The notes: a model not told the origin generated them from the letters alone. A stretch of 23,845 nt of DNA from CAYPEK01 sp964409645 (GCA_964409645.1 CAYPEK010000067.1:1-23845), one strand, 5' to 3'; positions 15,475 through 23,584 are shown, counted from the stretch's first letter. A program made the numbers and translations.

Positions 15475-17328
15475 ATGGGTAAGCTGAAAAATCGAGAAGA
15501 GTTTGCAAAACTTTCCGCGGGCCTTAAAGAGAAAGCCGCCGAGCAGAAGAAAACCATTTCAATCTGCGCCGGCACCGGCTGTCTTGCTTACGGCAGCGGA
15601 AAAATAATCGAGGCTTTCGAAGCCGAATTGCAGAAGCAGGGGCTGGCCGACAGCGTGCGCGTTCTCGCGTCCGGCTGCCACGGTTTCTGCGAGCGCGGGC
15701 CGCTGGTCGTCATCCGACCGCTCGGCGTGCTTTATACTCGCGTGCAGGAAAAGCACATCGAGCAGATAGTTTCGGAGACGGTGAAGGAAGGAAAGATCAT
15801 CGAAGAACTCCTTTACGTCGATCCGGCTACAGGCGCGAAGATAGAAAAGGAAGCGGAACTTCCGTTCTACAAAAAGCAAACACGCATTATTTTCGGCGAT
15901 AACGGGCATATCCGGCCGACCAGCATCGAGGATTACCTCGGAATCGGCGGGTATGAAGGGCTTGTGAAAGCGCTGTTCGAAATGAACCCCGACCAGATTA
16001 TCGAAGACATTAAAAAGTCCGGTCTCCGCGGGCGCGGCGGCGGCGGATTCCCCGCCGGCAGGAAATGGGAATCCTGCAAAAAGGCGAAGGGCGATATCCG
16101 CTACGTCGTATGCAACGCCGACGAAGGCGACCCCGGCGCTTACATGGACAGAAGCCTCCTCGAAGGAAATCCTCACAGAGTCCTCGAGGGCATGATAATA
16201 GCGGCGTACGCGATCGGCAGCTCCGAAGGATACGTCTATGTCAGAAACGAGTATCCACTCGCGTGTGAAAACATACGCATCGCAATCGATCAGGCGAAGG
16301 AATACGGACTGCTTGGCGAAAACATCCTCGGCTCCGGATTCAGTTTCGATGTTTTCATCACAAAGGGCGGCGGCGCATTTGTTTGCGGCGAAAGCTCCGC
16401 GCTGATGCAGTCGCTCGAAGACAAGCTCGGCGAGCCGCGCGCGAAGTACATCCATACGGTCGAACGCGGATTCAGGGATCAGCCGACCAGCCTGAACAAC
16501 GTAGAAACTTACGCGAATGTGCCCCACATCATCAATCGCGGGGTGGATTGGTACACATCGATCGGAACCGAGAGAAGCAAGGGAACGAAGATTTTCTCGC
16601 TCGTCGGAAAGATCGTCAACACCGGCCTTGTCGAAGTCCCGATGGGAATTACTCTGAGGGAGATCATCTTCGACATCGGCGGAGGAATCGGCGGCGGAAA
16701 GAAATTCAAAGCGGTTCAGACCGGCGGTCCCTCGGGCGGCTGCCTCAGCGAAGCGCAGCTCGATCTGCCTGTGGATTTTGACGTTCTGACCGAGCATGGC
16801 TCGATGATGGGCTCCGGCGGCATGATCGTAATGGACGAATCGACCTGCATGGTCGATCTCGCGCGCTACTTCATCGATTTTCTCGTGAACGAATCGTGCG
16901 GAAAGTGTGTGCCCTGCCGCGAGGGTCTGAAGCAGATGCTCAAAATCCTCACCGAGATCACTCAGGGCAAGGGCAAGGAAGGCGACGTCGAACTGCTGAT
17001 TTCGCTGTGCGATACGGTCAAAAGCGCTTCACTGTGCGCGCTCGGCCAGTCCGCGCCGAACCCGGTTCTCAGCACGATCAACTATTTCCGCGATGAATAC
17101 GACGCGCATATCAAGCAGAAAAAGTGCCCGGGCAAAGTTTGCAAGGCGCTGATTAAATATTCAGTATCGAAAAAAGAATGCACGGGCTGCGGAGCATGCG
17201 CGCGGGTTTGCCCGACGAAGGCAGCGACAGGCGAAAAGAAACAGACACACGTTATCGATCAGAAACTATGCATCAAATGCGGCGCTTGTCTCGACGCATG
17301 CAAGTTCAACTCAATCATTGTGAAGTGA
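15475..17328 (+). CDS. NuoF-like NADH-binding flavoprotein (HydB-type)
   Basis: NADH- and FMN-binding subunit of 617 residues, longer than complex I NuoF because of extra domains at both ends. The layout is that of HydB in electron-bifurcating hydrogenases. An N-terminal thioredoxin-like [2Fe-2S] domain (C31, C36, C68, C72) is followed by the NADH/FMN core with the glycine-rich GLRGRGGGGFP loop near 183 and the CNADEGDPGAYMDR segment. An SLBB domain and an N3-type [4Fe-4S] site (C475, C478, C481, C521) come next. A C-terminal ferredoxin domain with two CxxCxxCxxxC clusters spans about 560-617. It predicts electron exchange between NAD(H) and several Fe-S centres. In place of a hydrogenase the cluster contains Por genes, so NAD+ is the probable final acceptor of 2-oxoacid oxidation. 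Confidence 0.93.
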   Translation: MGKLKNREEFAKLSAGLKEKAAEQKKTISICAGTGCLAYGSGKIIEAFEAELQKQGLADSVRVLASGCHGFCERGPLVVIRPLGVLYTRVQEKHIEQIVSETVKEGKIIEELLYVDPATGAKIEKEAELPFYKKQTRIIFGDNGHIRPTSIEDYLGIGGYEGLVKALFEMNPDQIIEDIKKSGLRGRGGGGFPAGRKWESCKKAKGDIRYVVCNADEGDPGAYMDRSLLEGNPHRVLEGMIIAAYAIGSSEGYVYVRNEYPLACENIRIAIDQAKEYGLLGENILGSGFSFDVFITKGGGAFVCGESSALMQSLEDKLGEPRAKYIHTVERGFRDQPTSLNNVETYANVPHIINRGVDWYTSIGTERSKGTKIFSLVGKIVNTGLVEVPMGITLREIIFDIGGGIGGGKKFKAVQTGGPSGGCLSEAQLDLPVDFDVLTEHGSMMGSGGMIVMDESTCMVDLARYFIDFLVNESCGKCVPCREGLKQMLKILTEITQGKGKEGDVELLISLCDTVKSASLCALGQSAPNPVLSTINYFRDEYDAHIKQKKCPGKVCKALIKYSVSKKECTGCGACARVCPTKAATGEKKQTHVIDQKLCIKCGACLDACKFNSIIVK

Positions 17329-17343
17329 CGGGAGCGTTTTATC

Positions 17344-18057
17344 ATGGAGTTTACGATAGACGGAGTAAAAGTAAGCGGTAAAGAGGGGCAGACGATTCTT
17401 CAGGTCGCCCAAGAGTATAACATTCACATACCGACATTGTGCCATAACGAAAGCCTTTCGGATTACGGCGCCTGCCGGGTGTGTCTTGTGGAACTCAAGT
17501 ATCCGACGTGGAGCAGGCTCGTAACGTCGTGCCTCTATCCCGCAAAAGAGGGCCTCGAAGTCCTCACAAAGTCGGAGTGGGTTCTCAAAACGCGGCGCGG
17601 AGTTGTCGAACTTCTGCTCGCCCGCTGCCCCGAGGCGGATGCCGTTAAGCGGCTCGCCGAAGAGCTCGGCCTCAAGGAAGCCAATCCGAGATACGTTAAA
17701 AATTCAAAAGATGAGAAGTGCGTGCTGTGCGGCATGTGCATCAGGGCTTGCGAGGAAGTAGTCGGAGTGAGCGCGATCCATTTCTCCGGACACGGCGCCA
17801 CCCGGAAAGTATGCACCCCGTACGACGAAGCCAACCCGGTTTGCATCGGCTGTGGCTCGTGCGCTTATGTCTGCCCGACAAACGTAATTCCGTTTGAAGA
17901 CCTCGGTGCGATACGGAAAATATGGCATCGCGAATTCCAGATGCGCAAATGCGAAAAGTGCGGCGTGTATTACATTCCGAAAGCGCAGGTCGAATTCATG
18001 AAGAAGAACCTCAACATACCCGATGAGTTCTTCAACAATTGCCCCGACTGCCGATAA
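17344..18057 (+). CDS. NuoG-N-terminus/HoxU-like Fe-S subunit without catalytic domain
   Basis: Electron-transfer subunit of 237 residues. The N-terminal plant-type [2Fe-2S] domain has C33, C44, C47 and C63. Two [4Fe-4S] motifs follow at C126, C129, C132, C136 and at C167, C170, C173, C177. The His/Cys [4Fe-4S] motif found between these parts in NuoG is absent; the region reads LLLARCPEAD instead. No H-cluster or molybdopterin domain follows. The tail has a CxxC pair at C203/C206 and another at C233/C236, probably a zinc or Fe-S knuckle. It corresponds to the front half of HydA or HoxU. The ATG has a GGGAG site (17330-17334). It is the last gene before the terminator at 18076. Confidence 0.88.
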   Translation: MEFTIDGVKVSGKEGQTILQVAQEYNIHIPTLCHNESLSDYGACRVCLVELKYPTWSRLVTSCLYPAKEGLEVLTKSEWVLKTRRGVVELLLARCPEADAVKRLAEELGLKEANPRYVKNSKDEKCVLCGMCIRACEEVVGVSAIHFSGHGATRKVCTPYDEANPVCIGCGSCAYVCPTNVIPFEDLGAIRKIWHREFQMRKCEKCGVYYIPKAQVEFMKKNLNIPDEFFNNCPDCR

Positions 18058-18075
18058 AAACAAAAAGACCTTTCT

Positions 18076-18113
18076 AAAAACCGGGTTGTGTTTTAAGCCC
18101 GGTTTTTTCTTTT
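18076..18113 (+). terminator. rho-independent terminator of the por-nuo operon
   Basis: A 10-base-pair stem (AAAAACCGGG with CCCGGTTTTT), extendable by one G-U and one A-U pair, is followed by a T-rich tail (TTTTTTCTTTT). It begins 18 bases after the stop of the last operon gene. Confidence 0.85.
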
Positions 18114-18126
18114 AAAAAATAATAGA

Positions 18127-18132
18127 TATAAT
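18127..18132 (+). promoter_or_regulatory. possible -10 element of rarA
   Basis: A consensus TATAAT lies 38 bases before the rarA ATG. The matching -35 position falls in the T-tract of the upstream terminator and is a poor match, so this is only a hint that rarA has its own promoter. Confidence 0.3.
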
Positions 18133-18170
18133 ATCCATGCTTTACATTTTGGTATGCGAACGGGTTTCCG

Positions 18171-19517
18171 ATGGCGAAAAAAGACAGGACAGACGACATA
18201 TTCAAAGCGCAGCTCACGAAGAACCTCGACCGTGTGCAGTCGCTTGCCGCGCGCATGCGACCGTCGAGAATCGAGGAATTCGTCGGGCAGGAACACCTGC
18301 TCGGCGAAGGGCGTCCTTTGCGAAAAATACTCGAAGGCGGCCTGCTGACCTCGCTCGTTTTTTGGGGCACACCCGGGACGGGTAAAACAACGCTGGCTCG
18401 GCTGATCTCGCAGCGGGCGGGCGCGCATTTCGAGGAATACAGCGCGGTAACATCGAAAGTGGAAGACATCCGGCGCGTTGTGGCCGAATCAGAGAACAGG
18501 CTCGGTGCTTATGAGCAACGCACCGTCATATTCGTGGATGAGTTCCATCGGTTCAACAAAGCGCAGCAGGACGCATTTCTTCCACATCTCGAAAGCGGGC
18601 TGCTCACACTGATCGGTGCGACGACCGAAAACCCGTACTTCGTTTTGAATCCGGCGTTGCGGTCGCGTGTTTCCATATTCCACTTCGAGCGCCTGAGCGA
18701 AGATGCTCTGCGGAAATTACTGGTACGCTCCACGGAAGTAGGAAGAAGCGCCGGATTGGCGTTGCCCGAAGTGCTGCCTGACGGCGTTAAAGATGAACTG
18801 ATGATGCTCGCGAACGGAGATGCGCGCGTCCTTCTAAATCTTCTCGAGCTCTCTTCGCAATTGTCCGGCGCGGACGGGATAACGCGCGACGGCGTACGTG
18901 AGGCGGCGAGCCAGAGGCAGCTTGACTATCAGCGGCTTGGAACGGACCGGTTCGATATGGTGTCCGCGTTCATAAAAAGCATGCGCGGGTCAGACCCGGA
19001 CGCGGCGCTCTACTGGATGGCGAGGCTGCTCGCTGGCGGGGAAGCCCCGGAGTTTATAGCGCGCAGAATGGTAATATTCGCGGCCGAAGACATCGGATGC
19101 GCCGCGCCGCAGGCGATAACCATTGCCGTATCGACATCGGAGGCGGTTTCGTATGTGGGGATGCCGGAGGCGCGGATACCTCTGGCCTCCTGTTGCGTTT
19201 TTCTCGCGACGTGTCCTAAGAGCAACTGTGCGTACAAAGCGCTGGGGCGTGCTGAGGCGGATGTGATGGAGAAGCCGCTCGGCCCGGTTCCGCTGCATCT
19301 GAGAAACTACGACTTCACGAAGGAGAAGGGCGGTGGACATAAATACAAGTACCCGCACGATTTTCCGGGACATTTCGTCGATCAGGACTATTTACCGGAA
19401 GAATTGAAGGGGTCGATTTATTACAGGCCGTCGGAAGAAGGAAACGAGTCTAGGATCGCGCAGCGGCTCGAACAGTGGCATCGAATCAAAAACGAGAAAA
19501 AAAAGAAAGATCAATAA
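18171..19517 (+). CDS. rarA: RarA/MgsA replication-associated recombination ATPase
   Basis: Cytoplasmic AAA+ ATPase of 448 residues related to clamp-loader subunits, acting at stalled replication forks. The family signature is complete. The PSRIEEFVGQEHLLG entry motif is at about 31-45, Walker A GTPGTGKT at 66-73, Walker B with D123-E124 in the VDEFHRFNK segment (usually DEIHRFNK), and sensor 1 GATTENP at 149-155. The C-terminal tetramerisation part includes SMRGSDPDAALYWMARLLAGG and the GHKYKYPHDFPGHFVDQ motif. The ribosome-binding site is weak. It is separated from the por-nuo operon by the terminator and is convergent with the FecR/Ig gene, ending 15 bases from it. Confidence 0.95.
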   Translation: MAKKDRTDDIFKAQLTKNLDRVQSLAARMRPSRIEEFVGQEHLLGEGRPLRKILEGGLLTSLVFWGTPGTGKTTLARLISQRAGAHFEEYSAVTSKVEDIRRVVAESENRLGAYEQRTVIFVDEFHRFNKAQQDAFLPHLESGLLTLIGATTENPYFVLNPALRSRVSIFHFERLSEDALRKLLVRSTEVGRSAGLALPEVLPDGVKDELMMLANGDARVLLNLLELSSQLSGADGITRDGVREAASQRQLDYQRLGTDRFDMVSAFIKSMRGSDPDAALYWMARLLAGGEAPEFIARRMVIFAAEDIGCAAPQAITIAVSTSEAVSYVGMPEARIPLASCCVFLATCPKSNCAYKALGRAEADVMEKPLGPVPLHLRNYDFTKEKGGGHKYKYPHDFPGHFVDQDYLPEELKGSIYYRPSEEGNESRIAQRLEQWHRIKNEKKKKDQ

Positions 19518-19532
19518 TCACAAAAATAGAAA

Positions 19533-20705
19533 TTATCTGCAACTGCTTGGATCTGAAGGCTCGTTGATGTGAAGCACCTCTCGGGTTTTACGCCGGTGCA
19601 TATCTTCAGCTTCAATAATCAGCGTTTTTTCGCCACGTCGAATCGCGAAATCCTGAATGAGGAAACTTCCGTCGTCTTCAATATAGCGGCTGACGTTTAC
19701 ACCGTTTGCCGAAAGCGAAACTCCGGGTTCTGTTATGCCGAAAATCTGAACGTAATAATTCTGGCTGTCGCACGTGCCGACTGTAGTGGGATCAAAATTC
19801 GGCGGCGGCTGGCTGACCGTCAGAAGCGGGGGAGTAGTATCAAGAAACACCGATCTGGTCAGCGAAGTTGATTTGCCGGAGCGGGAATACGCCTGAATTG
19901 CTATTTTATTTTCGCCTTCATAAAGAGTGATGTTTCCTACAAACGAGCCGTCTGCTTTGACGCTCATATCCTTATTGTTGACTTTGACAGTAGCGCCTTT
20001 GGATGTCGTTCCGAGAATGGTAATGGAAGAATCCGTGAAGTATGCGCCTTCCTGTGGCTGGACAACTTTCAGATCGGGTTTGACGCCGCCGACGGACCAA
20101 TCGAATTTTTTCCAAGTCTTTTCAAAGGATTGTTCGACATTTGACAGTTTGGGGGTCGGATCGGCAACGATCATTTTCTTTTCGTCGGCGCATATCTGTT
20201 TAGCGTCAGTTTTCTTAAAACACGCCCGGCCGTCCGAGACCGCGATTTTAAGTGAATTGCTTTGCAGCAAAGCAACGCTGATTAACCCCGATTTGATCTC
20301 TATATTGCCCGAATCCGTCTGTATTACGAATGTATTATCGGAATCACCCGCAGAGAATGAAATTGCGATATGTCCCCGTGTCAACAGAAGATCGGGGCTG
20401 CCGGGTTCGGATTTTTTCTTTTTTGGAAGAGCAACTTGAGCCGGGCCGATAATGAAAAACTGAAGAGAATTTCCCGCGACCGCTTCGAGAACGGCGTTGT
20501 CCGCAACTCGTATTTCCATCCCGGGGTCTATCGAGGTGCCCTGATGGGCGGGGAACCAGTCTGAGCCGGCGACTCTTAGTGAAGTGTCTCCGGAGGTGGA
20601 TTTCACCACAGGCTGGGAACCGGCGAACGCATTCTCAATTCCAACCACCGAAAAAGAAACAAGAAGTACCGCTACAATAAAAATGTTTCGTTTGTAATTA
20701 AACAG
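19533..20705 (-). CDS. secreted FecR-like protein with two Ig-like domains, probable CTG start
   Basis: Exported protein: a FecR-like beta domain (about 35-180) followed by two Ig-like domains of the glucodextranase-B type (about 205-295 and 300-385), ending in a Ser/Cys-rich tail. The longest frame with a standard start begins at GTG 20646-20648, in the middle of a hydrophobic stretch and without a ribosome-binding site. The same frame is open upstream for 25 more codons and encodes a complete signal peptide: a basic NYKRN segment, about 15 hydrophobic residues, and a likely cleavage after AFA. The only plausible initiator there is CTG at 20703-20705, preceded at good distance by AAGGTGG. 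This gives 390 residues and an 8-base overlap with the STAS gene, which fits coupled translation. Function is unknown; the layout suggests an envelope or scaffold protein. Confidence 0.72.
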   Translation of the reverse strand: MFNYKRNIFIVAVLLVSFSVVGIENAFAGSQPVVKSTSGDTSLRVAGSDWFPAHQGTSIDPGMEIRVADNAVLEAVAGNSLQFFIIGPAQVALPKKKKSEPGSPDLLLTRGHIAISFSAGDSDNTFVIQTDSGNIEIKSGLISVALLQSNSLKIAVSDGRACFKKTDAKQICADEKKMIVADPTPKLSNVEQSFEKTWKKFDWSVGGVKPDLKVVQPQEGAYFTDSSITILGTTSKGATVKVNNKDMSVKADGSFVGNITLYEGENKIAIQAYSRSGKSTSLTRSVFLDTTPPLLTVSQPPPNFDPTTVGTCDSQNYYVQIFGITEPGVSLSANGVNVSRYIEDDGSFLIQDFAIRRGEKTLIIEAEDMHRRKTREVLHINEPSDPSSCR

Positions 20706-21033
20706 CGTCTTCCACCTTCGCGATTATTTTCAATACTCTATCGAGATTCGTTATTTTTAGAAGGCCCATCAGATTTTCAGGCACGGATGCAAGCGTGAGA
20801 CTTCGCCCCTGTTTAAGAAGAGTCGAATTCACCGCTACCAGAAAACCCAGTCCTGAGCTGTCAATGAATTCCAAATGACTGAAATCCAGAATAAGGTTTT
20901 TGTTTTCGTATTTTTCGAGAAGATTTTTTATTTCTCTATAAAGGTCGATTGATGCTTCTCCCGCAATTCGGCCGGAGAGCCGTACAATCAAATAATCTGT
21001 TCCGACCTCATGTCCCATCGTCGGTTTCTTCAT
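20698..21033 (-). CDS. STAS-domain anti-sigma-factor antagonist
   Basis: Cytoplasmic STAS protein of 111 residues, the usual length for SpoIIAA/RsbV-type anti-anti-sigma factors. The central DFSHLEFIDSSGLGFL segment contains the conserved Ser that is phosphorylated by the partner anti-sigma kinase. No kinase or phosphatase partner is encoded in the window. The ATG at 21031-21033 has an AGGA site 8 bases upstream. Its 3' end overlaps the likely start of the FecR/Ig gene, so the two are probably translated together. Confidence 0.92.
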   Translation of the reverse strand: MKKPTMGHEVGTDYLIVRLSGRIAGEASIDLYREIKNLLEKYENKNLILDFSHLEFIDSSGLGFLVAVNSTLLKQGRSLTLASVPENLMGLLKITNLDRVLKIIAKVEDAV

Positions 21034-21146
21034 ACATGGCGTCCTGTCTATTTAATTTAATTATTCTAACAGAAATATTGTATAAAGTGAACAAATAAAA
21101 ATTTGCCGACGTGGGAAAGTTTTTTAACACTTTTGATGAGTGTTGG

Positions 21147-21692
21147 CTATACAGTGCAGCCGCAAAGATGGCATTCTTGATTCTCTTTAGGAATGGGTTT
21201 GCCGCAATTGGGGCATAACCGCTTCAAAGATGCTCCGCAGAGAGGGCAAAATGTATAATCGTCTTTTAATTTCCTCATGCATTTCGGACACAAGCGCATC
21301 TCTATTTGATCGGTAAGTAATTTAACGATGGTTTCGGCGTCAGGTTTTGCCACGTTGCTGAATTGTACGTCTATCTCGTCATCTTCGTCGCTTTCATTCT
21401 TAAATTTGACGGTAACAGTGCATCCGACGAGGAAATGCCTGAAATCCGCTCCTGCAACCAGTCTTCTGGGATACGCGCAAAAACCTATTCTATCTTTGAA
21501 AAAGCGTCCTTTTATGTCGATGATCCGCTTGTCTGTCAGAAGTAAGTAGTCCAGCTCGTCTGCTTTCCAGACCTTTCCGGGTTCGCCGCGAGGTTTTCCA
21601 TGATTTACCGCGAGGAAAAGTTCCTCCTGAGGAGCAAGGAGCTTTTGCAGCTCTTTTAATTGATAATCTTTAATTCTTATCATCGGTTCCAT
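21147..21692 (-). CDS. bacterial PH-like domain protein with double zinc ribbon
   Basis: Cytoplasmic protein of about 181 residues. Residues about 10-130 look like a bacterial pleckstrin-homology (bPH) domain; the LLLTDKRIIDIKGRFFKDR segment is the typical strand-turn-strand of that family. Two consecutive zinc ribbons follow (CxxC...CxxC twice, from about residue 135 to the end), as in many small bacterial adaptor proteins. The open frame allows a GTG start at 21699-21701. I prefer the ATG at 21690-21692 because GAGAGGTG is then a well-spaced ribosome-binding site. A possible -10 (TATAAT on the minus strand, 21757-21762) lies upstream. The role is unknown; such proteins often act as protein or lipid adaptors. 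Confidence 0.75.
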   Translation of the reverse strand: MEPMIRIKDYQLKELQKLLAPQEELFLAVNHGKPRGEPGKVWKADELDYLLLTDKRIIDIKGRFFKDRIGFCAYPRRLVAGADFRHFLVGCTVTVKFKNESDEDDEIDVQFSNVAKPDAETIVKLLTDQIEMRLCPKCMRKLKDDYTFCPLCGASLKRLCPNCGKPIPKENQECHLCGCTV

Positions 21693-21893
21693 GAAAGACA
21701 CCTCTCAAACCCGATGAAATTATGGTCGGCTTTACCCCGCAGGAGTTCTTAATTAAATTATATACCCTAAAACAAAGGAAACTTGCCGAAACTGTAAAAT
21801 ATATAAAAAACTTGCAATAGAAGAGATTTTTTTACCGCGCCCAAATTTATCGGCGGACCTGTCGATTTAAATTGTGGATTTGATAATATCACC

Positions 21894-21923
21894 TTTACCC
21901 TTTGATATGATTTATATTATAAT
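21894..21923 (+). promoter_or_regulatory. promoter candidate for the TPR gene
   Basis: TTTACC (21894-21899) and a consensus TATAAT (21918-21923) are 18 bases apart, about 95 bases before the preferred start at 22019. The rest of the gap from 21702 to 22018 is AT-rich with no further gene that I can support. Confidence 0.5.
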
Positions 21924-22018
21924 ACTGAAGTTTACACATTAGGCTGAAAAGAAAACGTGCCTATAAGGCGCGCTGATCGAACGGAATGAATAATAAAAAG
22001 GGAGGACGGGCGGCGTCC

Positions 22019-23080
22019 ATGAAACTCACTAAGATAATTTTAACTGCTTTTATGACAGTGGCTGTTTTTTGCGGAATGGCTATCGCACAAAACGCCGATT
22101 CCGCACTGCTGAATAACCAAGGCGTTGAGTATTATCAGAGAGGTAATTATTCCGCCGCGGTTCAGAAATTTCAGGATGCAATTTCGATTGATCCGACAAA
22201 TGAAAATCTGTACGTGAACTTAGGATACACGTATCAATCGGCGGGAGATCATTTCAATGCGGTGAAAATATTTAAAAAAGCCATTGCGCTGGACCCGTCC
22301 AATCTCGATGCGCACAACAGCCTCGGAGTGAGTCTTTATCAGACCGGCGCTCAGGATCGGGCAATGGAAGAGTGGGAGTTTGTTCTTTCTCTTGATCCGG
22401 GTAATTCTGCCGCCGCCGCCAATCTGGCGATTGCAAGGCACCCGGAAAACGTAGATGAAATCGTTACGGCGACTAAGGCGGGGAAACGGCCGACCCTTAA
22501 GAAGGGCCCGAGCTCAGCGGCGGCCTATTTCATAATGGGAAAACAGGCATTTAAGAGTCAGGATTACAGTAAGTCGGAAGAAATATTCTCGCAGATACTC
22601 GAAACGAAACCGGATTCGAAGTTCTCATACTATTTCCTCGGAATGAGTCAGGCTTATCTGGATAAGCCGCAGGAAGCAATGAAGAATCTCAGAGAATATC
22701 TGATTCAGGAGACATATCCGCCCGAAGGCGCCTATGAATACGAGCGTGCGATGTCTGTGTTCAAAATGCTGAAGGCGGGCAAAGCTTTGAAGCCGCGAGT
22801 CGATTACAGAGAGATACAGGCTGCAAAAGCTTTCGAAACAGGAAAAGAGATGTATTTGAAGAAGGATTATATCAAGGCCGTTCATTATCTCAGGCAGGCC
22901 TCAGCGATTAAACCAGATTCTTATCCCGTCAATTATTATCTCGGCTTGTCATATAAAGAAATCGGAGACAAGGAACGCGCGACATTCCATCTGACCAAAT
23001 GTCTTCTGGCGGGCCCGAATGTTCGATCGAAAGAAGAGGCGCTGAAAATAGCGAGCGTTCTGAGAGAACTAACGAAATAA
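22019..23080 (+). CDS. exported tetratricopeptide-repeat protein
   Basis: Secreted or periplasmic TPR protein of 353 residues. MKLTKIIL then a hydrophobic core and an AIAQ cleavage region form a classical signal peptide. Three canonical TPR repeats follow directly (about 30-130), then a spacer, two more repeats (about 165-230) and two or three near the C-terminus (about 265-350). It is probably a scaffold for protein-protein contacts in the envelope; no enzymatic domain is seen. The start is ambiguous: an ATG at 21986 would add 11 residues but has no ribosome-binding site, while the ATG at 22019 has GGGAGG 13 bases upstream, a long spacing. The signal peptide favours the second. Confidence 0.8.
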   Translation: MKLTKIILTAFMTVAVFCGMAIAQNADSALLNNQGVEYYQRGNYSAAVQKFQDAISIDPTNENLYVNLGYTYQSAGDHFNAVKIFKKAIALDPSNLDAHNSLGVSLYQTGAQDRAMEEWEFVLSLDPGNSAAAANLAIARHPENVDEIVTATKAGKRPTLKKGPSSAAAYFIMGKQAFKSQDYSKSEEIFSQILETKPDSKFSYYFLGMSQAYLDKPQEAMKNLREYLIQETYPPEGAYEYERAMSVFKMLKAGKALKPRVDYREIQAAKAFETGKEMYLKKDYIKAVHYLRQASAIKPDSYPVNYYLGLSYKEIGDKERATFHLTKCLLAGPNVRSKEEALKIASVLRELTK

Positions 23081-23134
23081 CAGCCGTACGCAGATATTTT
23101 AGTACACTGATTATTATAGAATTATTCGCTGGAA

Positions 23135-23527
23135 TTAAGCGGCTTTAAGCGTCTGTTCCATGAGACCGGAAAACTTTGTTCTTATCCTATCGTGGCTTAG
23201 AGTTTTATCAATCAGAGTCATGTAAGAATGAACGAAGCTGGTTTTCTCGATGTTTTCCGGGAGCGGAAGCCTGTTCAGCGGTCCGATCAGATTAATCAGC
23301 AGAATCGACATAAGATCGTTGAAATTACCGTTTATTTTCTTACTGTTTCCGACCGCATGCCAGTATGTCACTATATCTTCAATCACGTTATCGACAATTA
23401 TTTTCGAGAAATCTTCGTCGATTCCTCTAATGGACTGAATTTTATAATCGGCAACTAAATATTTAACTGTTGCATTCGATATCTTCGCAAGGAAATCAGA
23501 AAGTTCGTTTTTAGTTTCTTGCATCAT
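23135..23527 (-). CDS. small unknown, mostly helical protein
   Basis: Predicted cytoplasmic protein of 130 residues that I do not recognise. It looks largely alpha-helical, with no Cys motif, signal peptide or membrane segment. The open frame extends to a TTG at 23540-23542. I choose the ATG at 23525-23527 because GGATGAG lies 6 bases upstream of it; a second ATG follows directly. A good promoter (23556-23584) precedes it. It is convergent with the TPR gene, with 54 bases between and no clear terminator. Confidence 0.65.
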   Translation of the reverse strand: MMQETKNELSDFLAKISNATVKYLVADYKIQSIRGIDEDFSKIIVDNVIEDIVTYWHAVGNSKKINGNFNDLMSILLINLIGPLNRLPLPENIEKTSFVHSYMTLIDKTLSHDRIRTKFSGLMEQTLKAA

Positions 23528-23555
23528 AAATTGCTCATCCAAAATTTATTTTTTC

Positions 23556-23584
23556 AAATATAACACGGGTTTGCGAGCAAAAAC
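23556..23584 (-). promoter_or_regulatory. sigma70-type promoter of the small unknown gene
   Basis: On the minus strand TTGTTT and TTATAT are separated by 17 bases, about 28 bases upstream of the chosen ATG. Confidence 0.45.

Noticed and set aside
15559..16797. Long minus-strand open frame of 412 codons opposite the NuoF-like gene
   Set aside because: The opposite strand encodes an unmistakable NuoF protein with all cluster motifs. The antisense translation is Arg/Val/Ala-rich without motifs.
21126..21144. Hairpin AACACT/AGTGTT after the bPH/zinc-ribbon gene
   Set aside because: In the direction of transcription it is followed by A residues, not T, so it is not a standard terminator. The stem is only six weak pairs.
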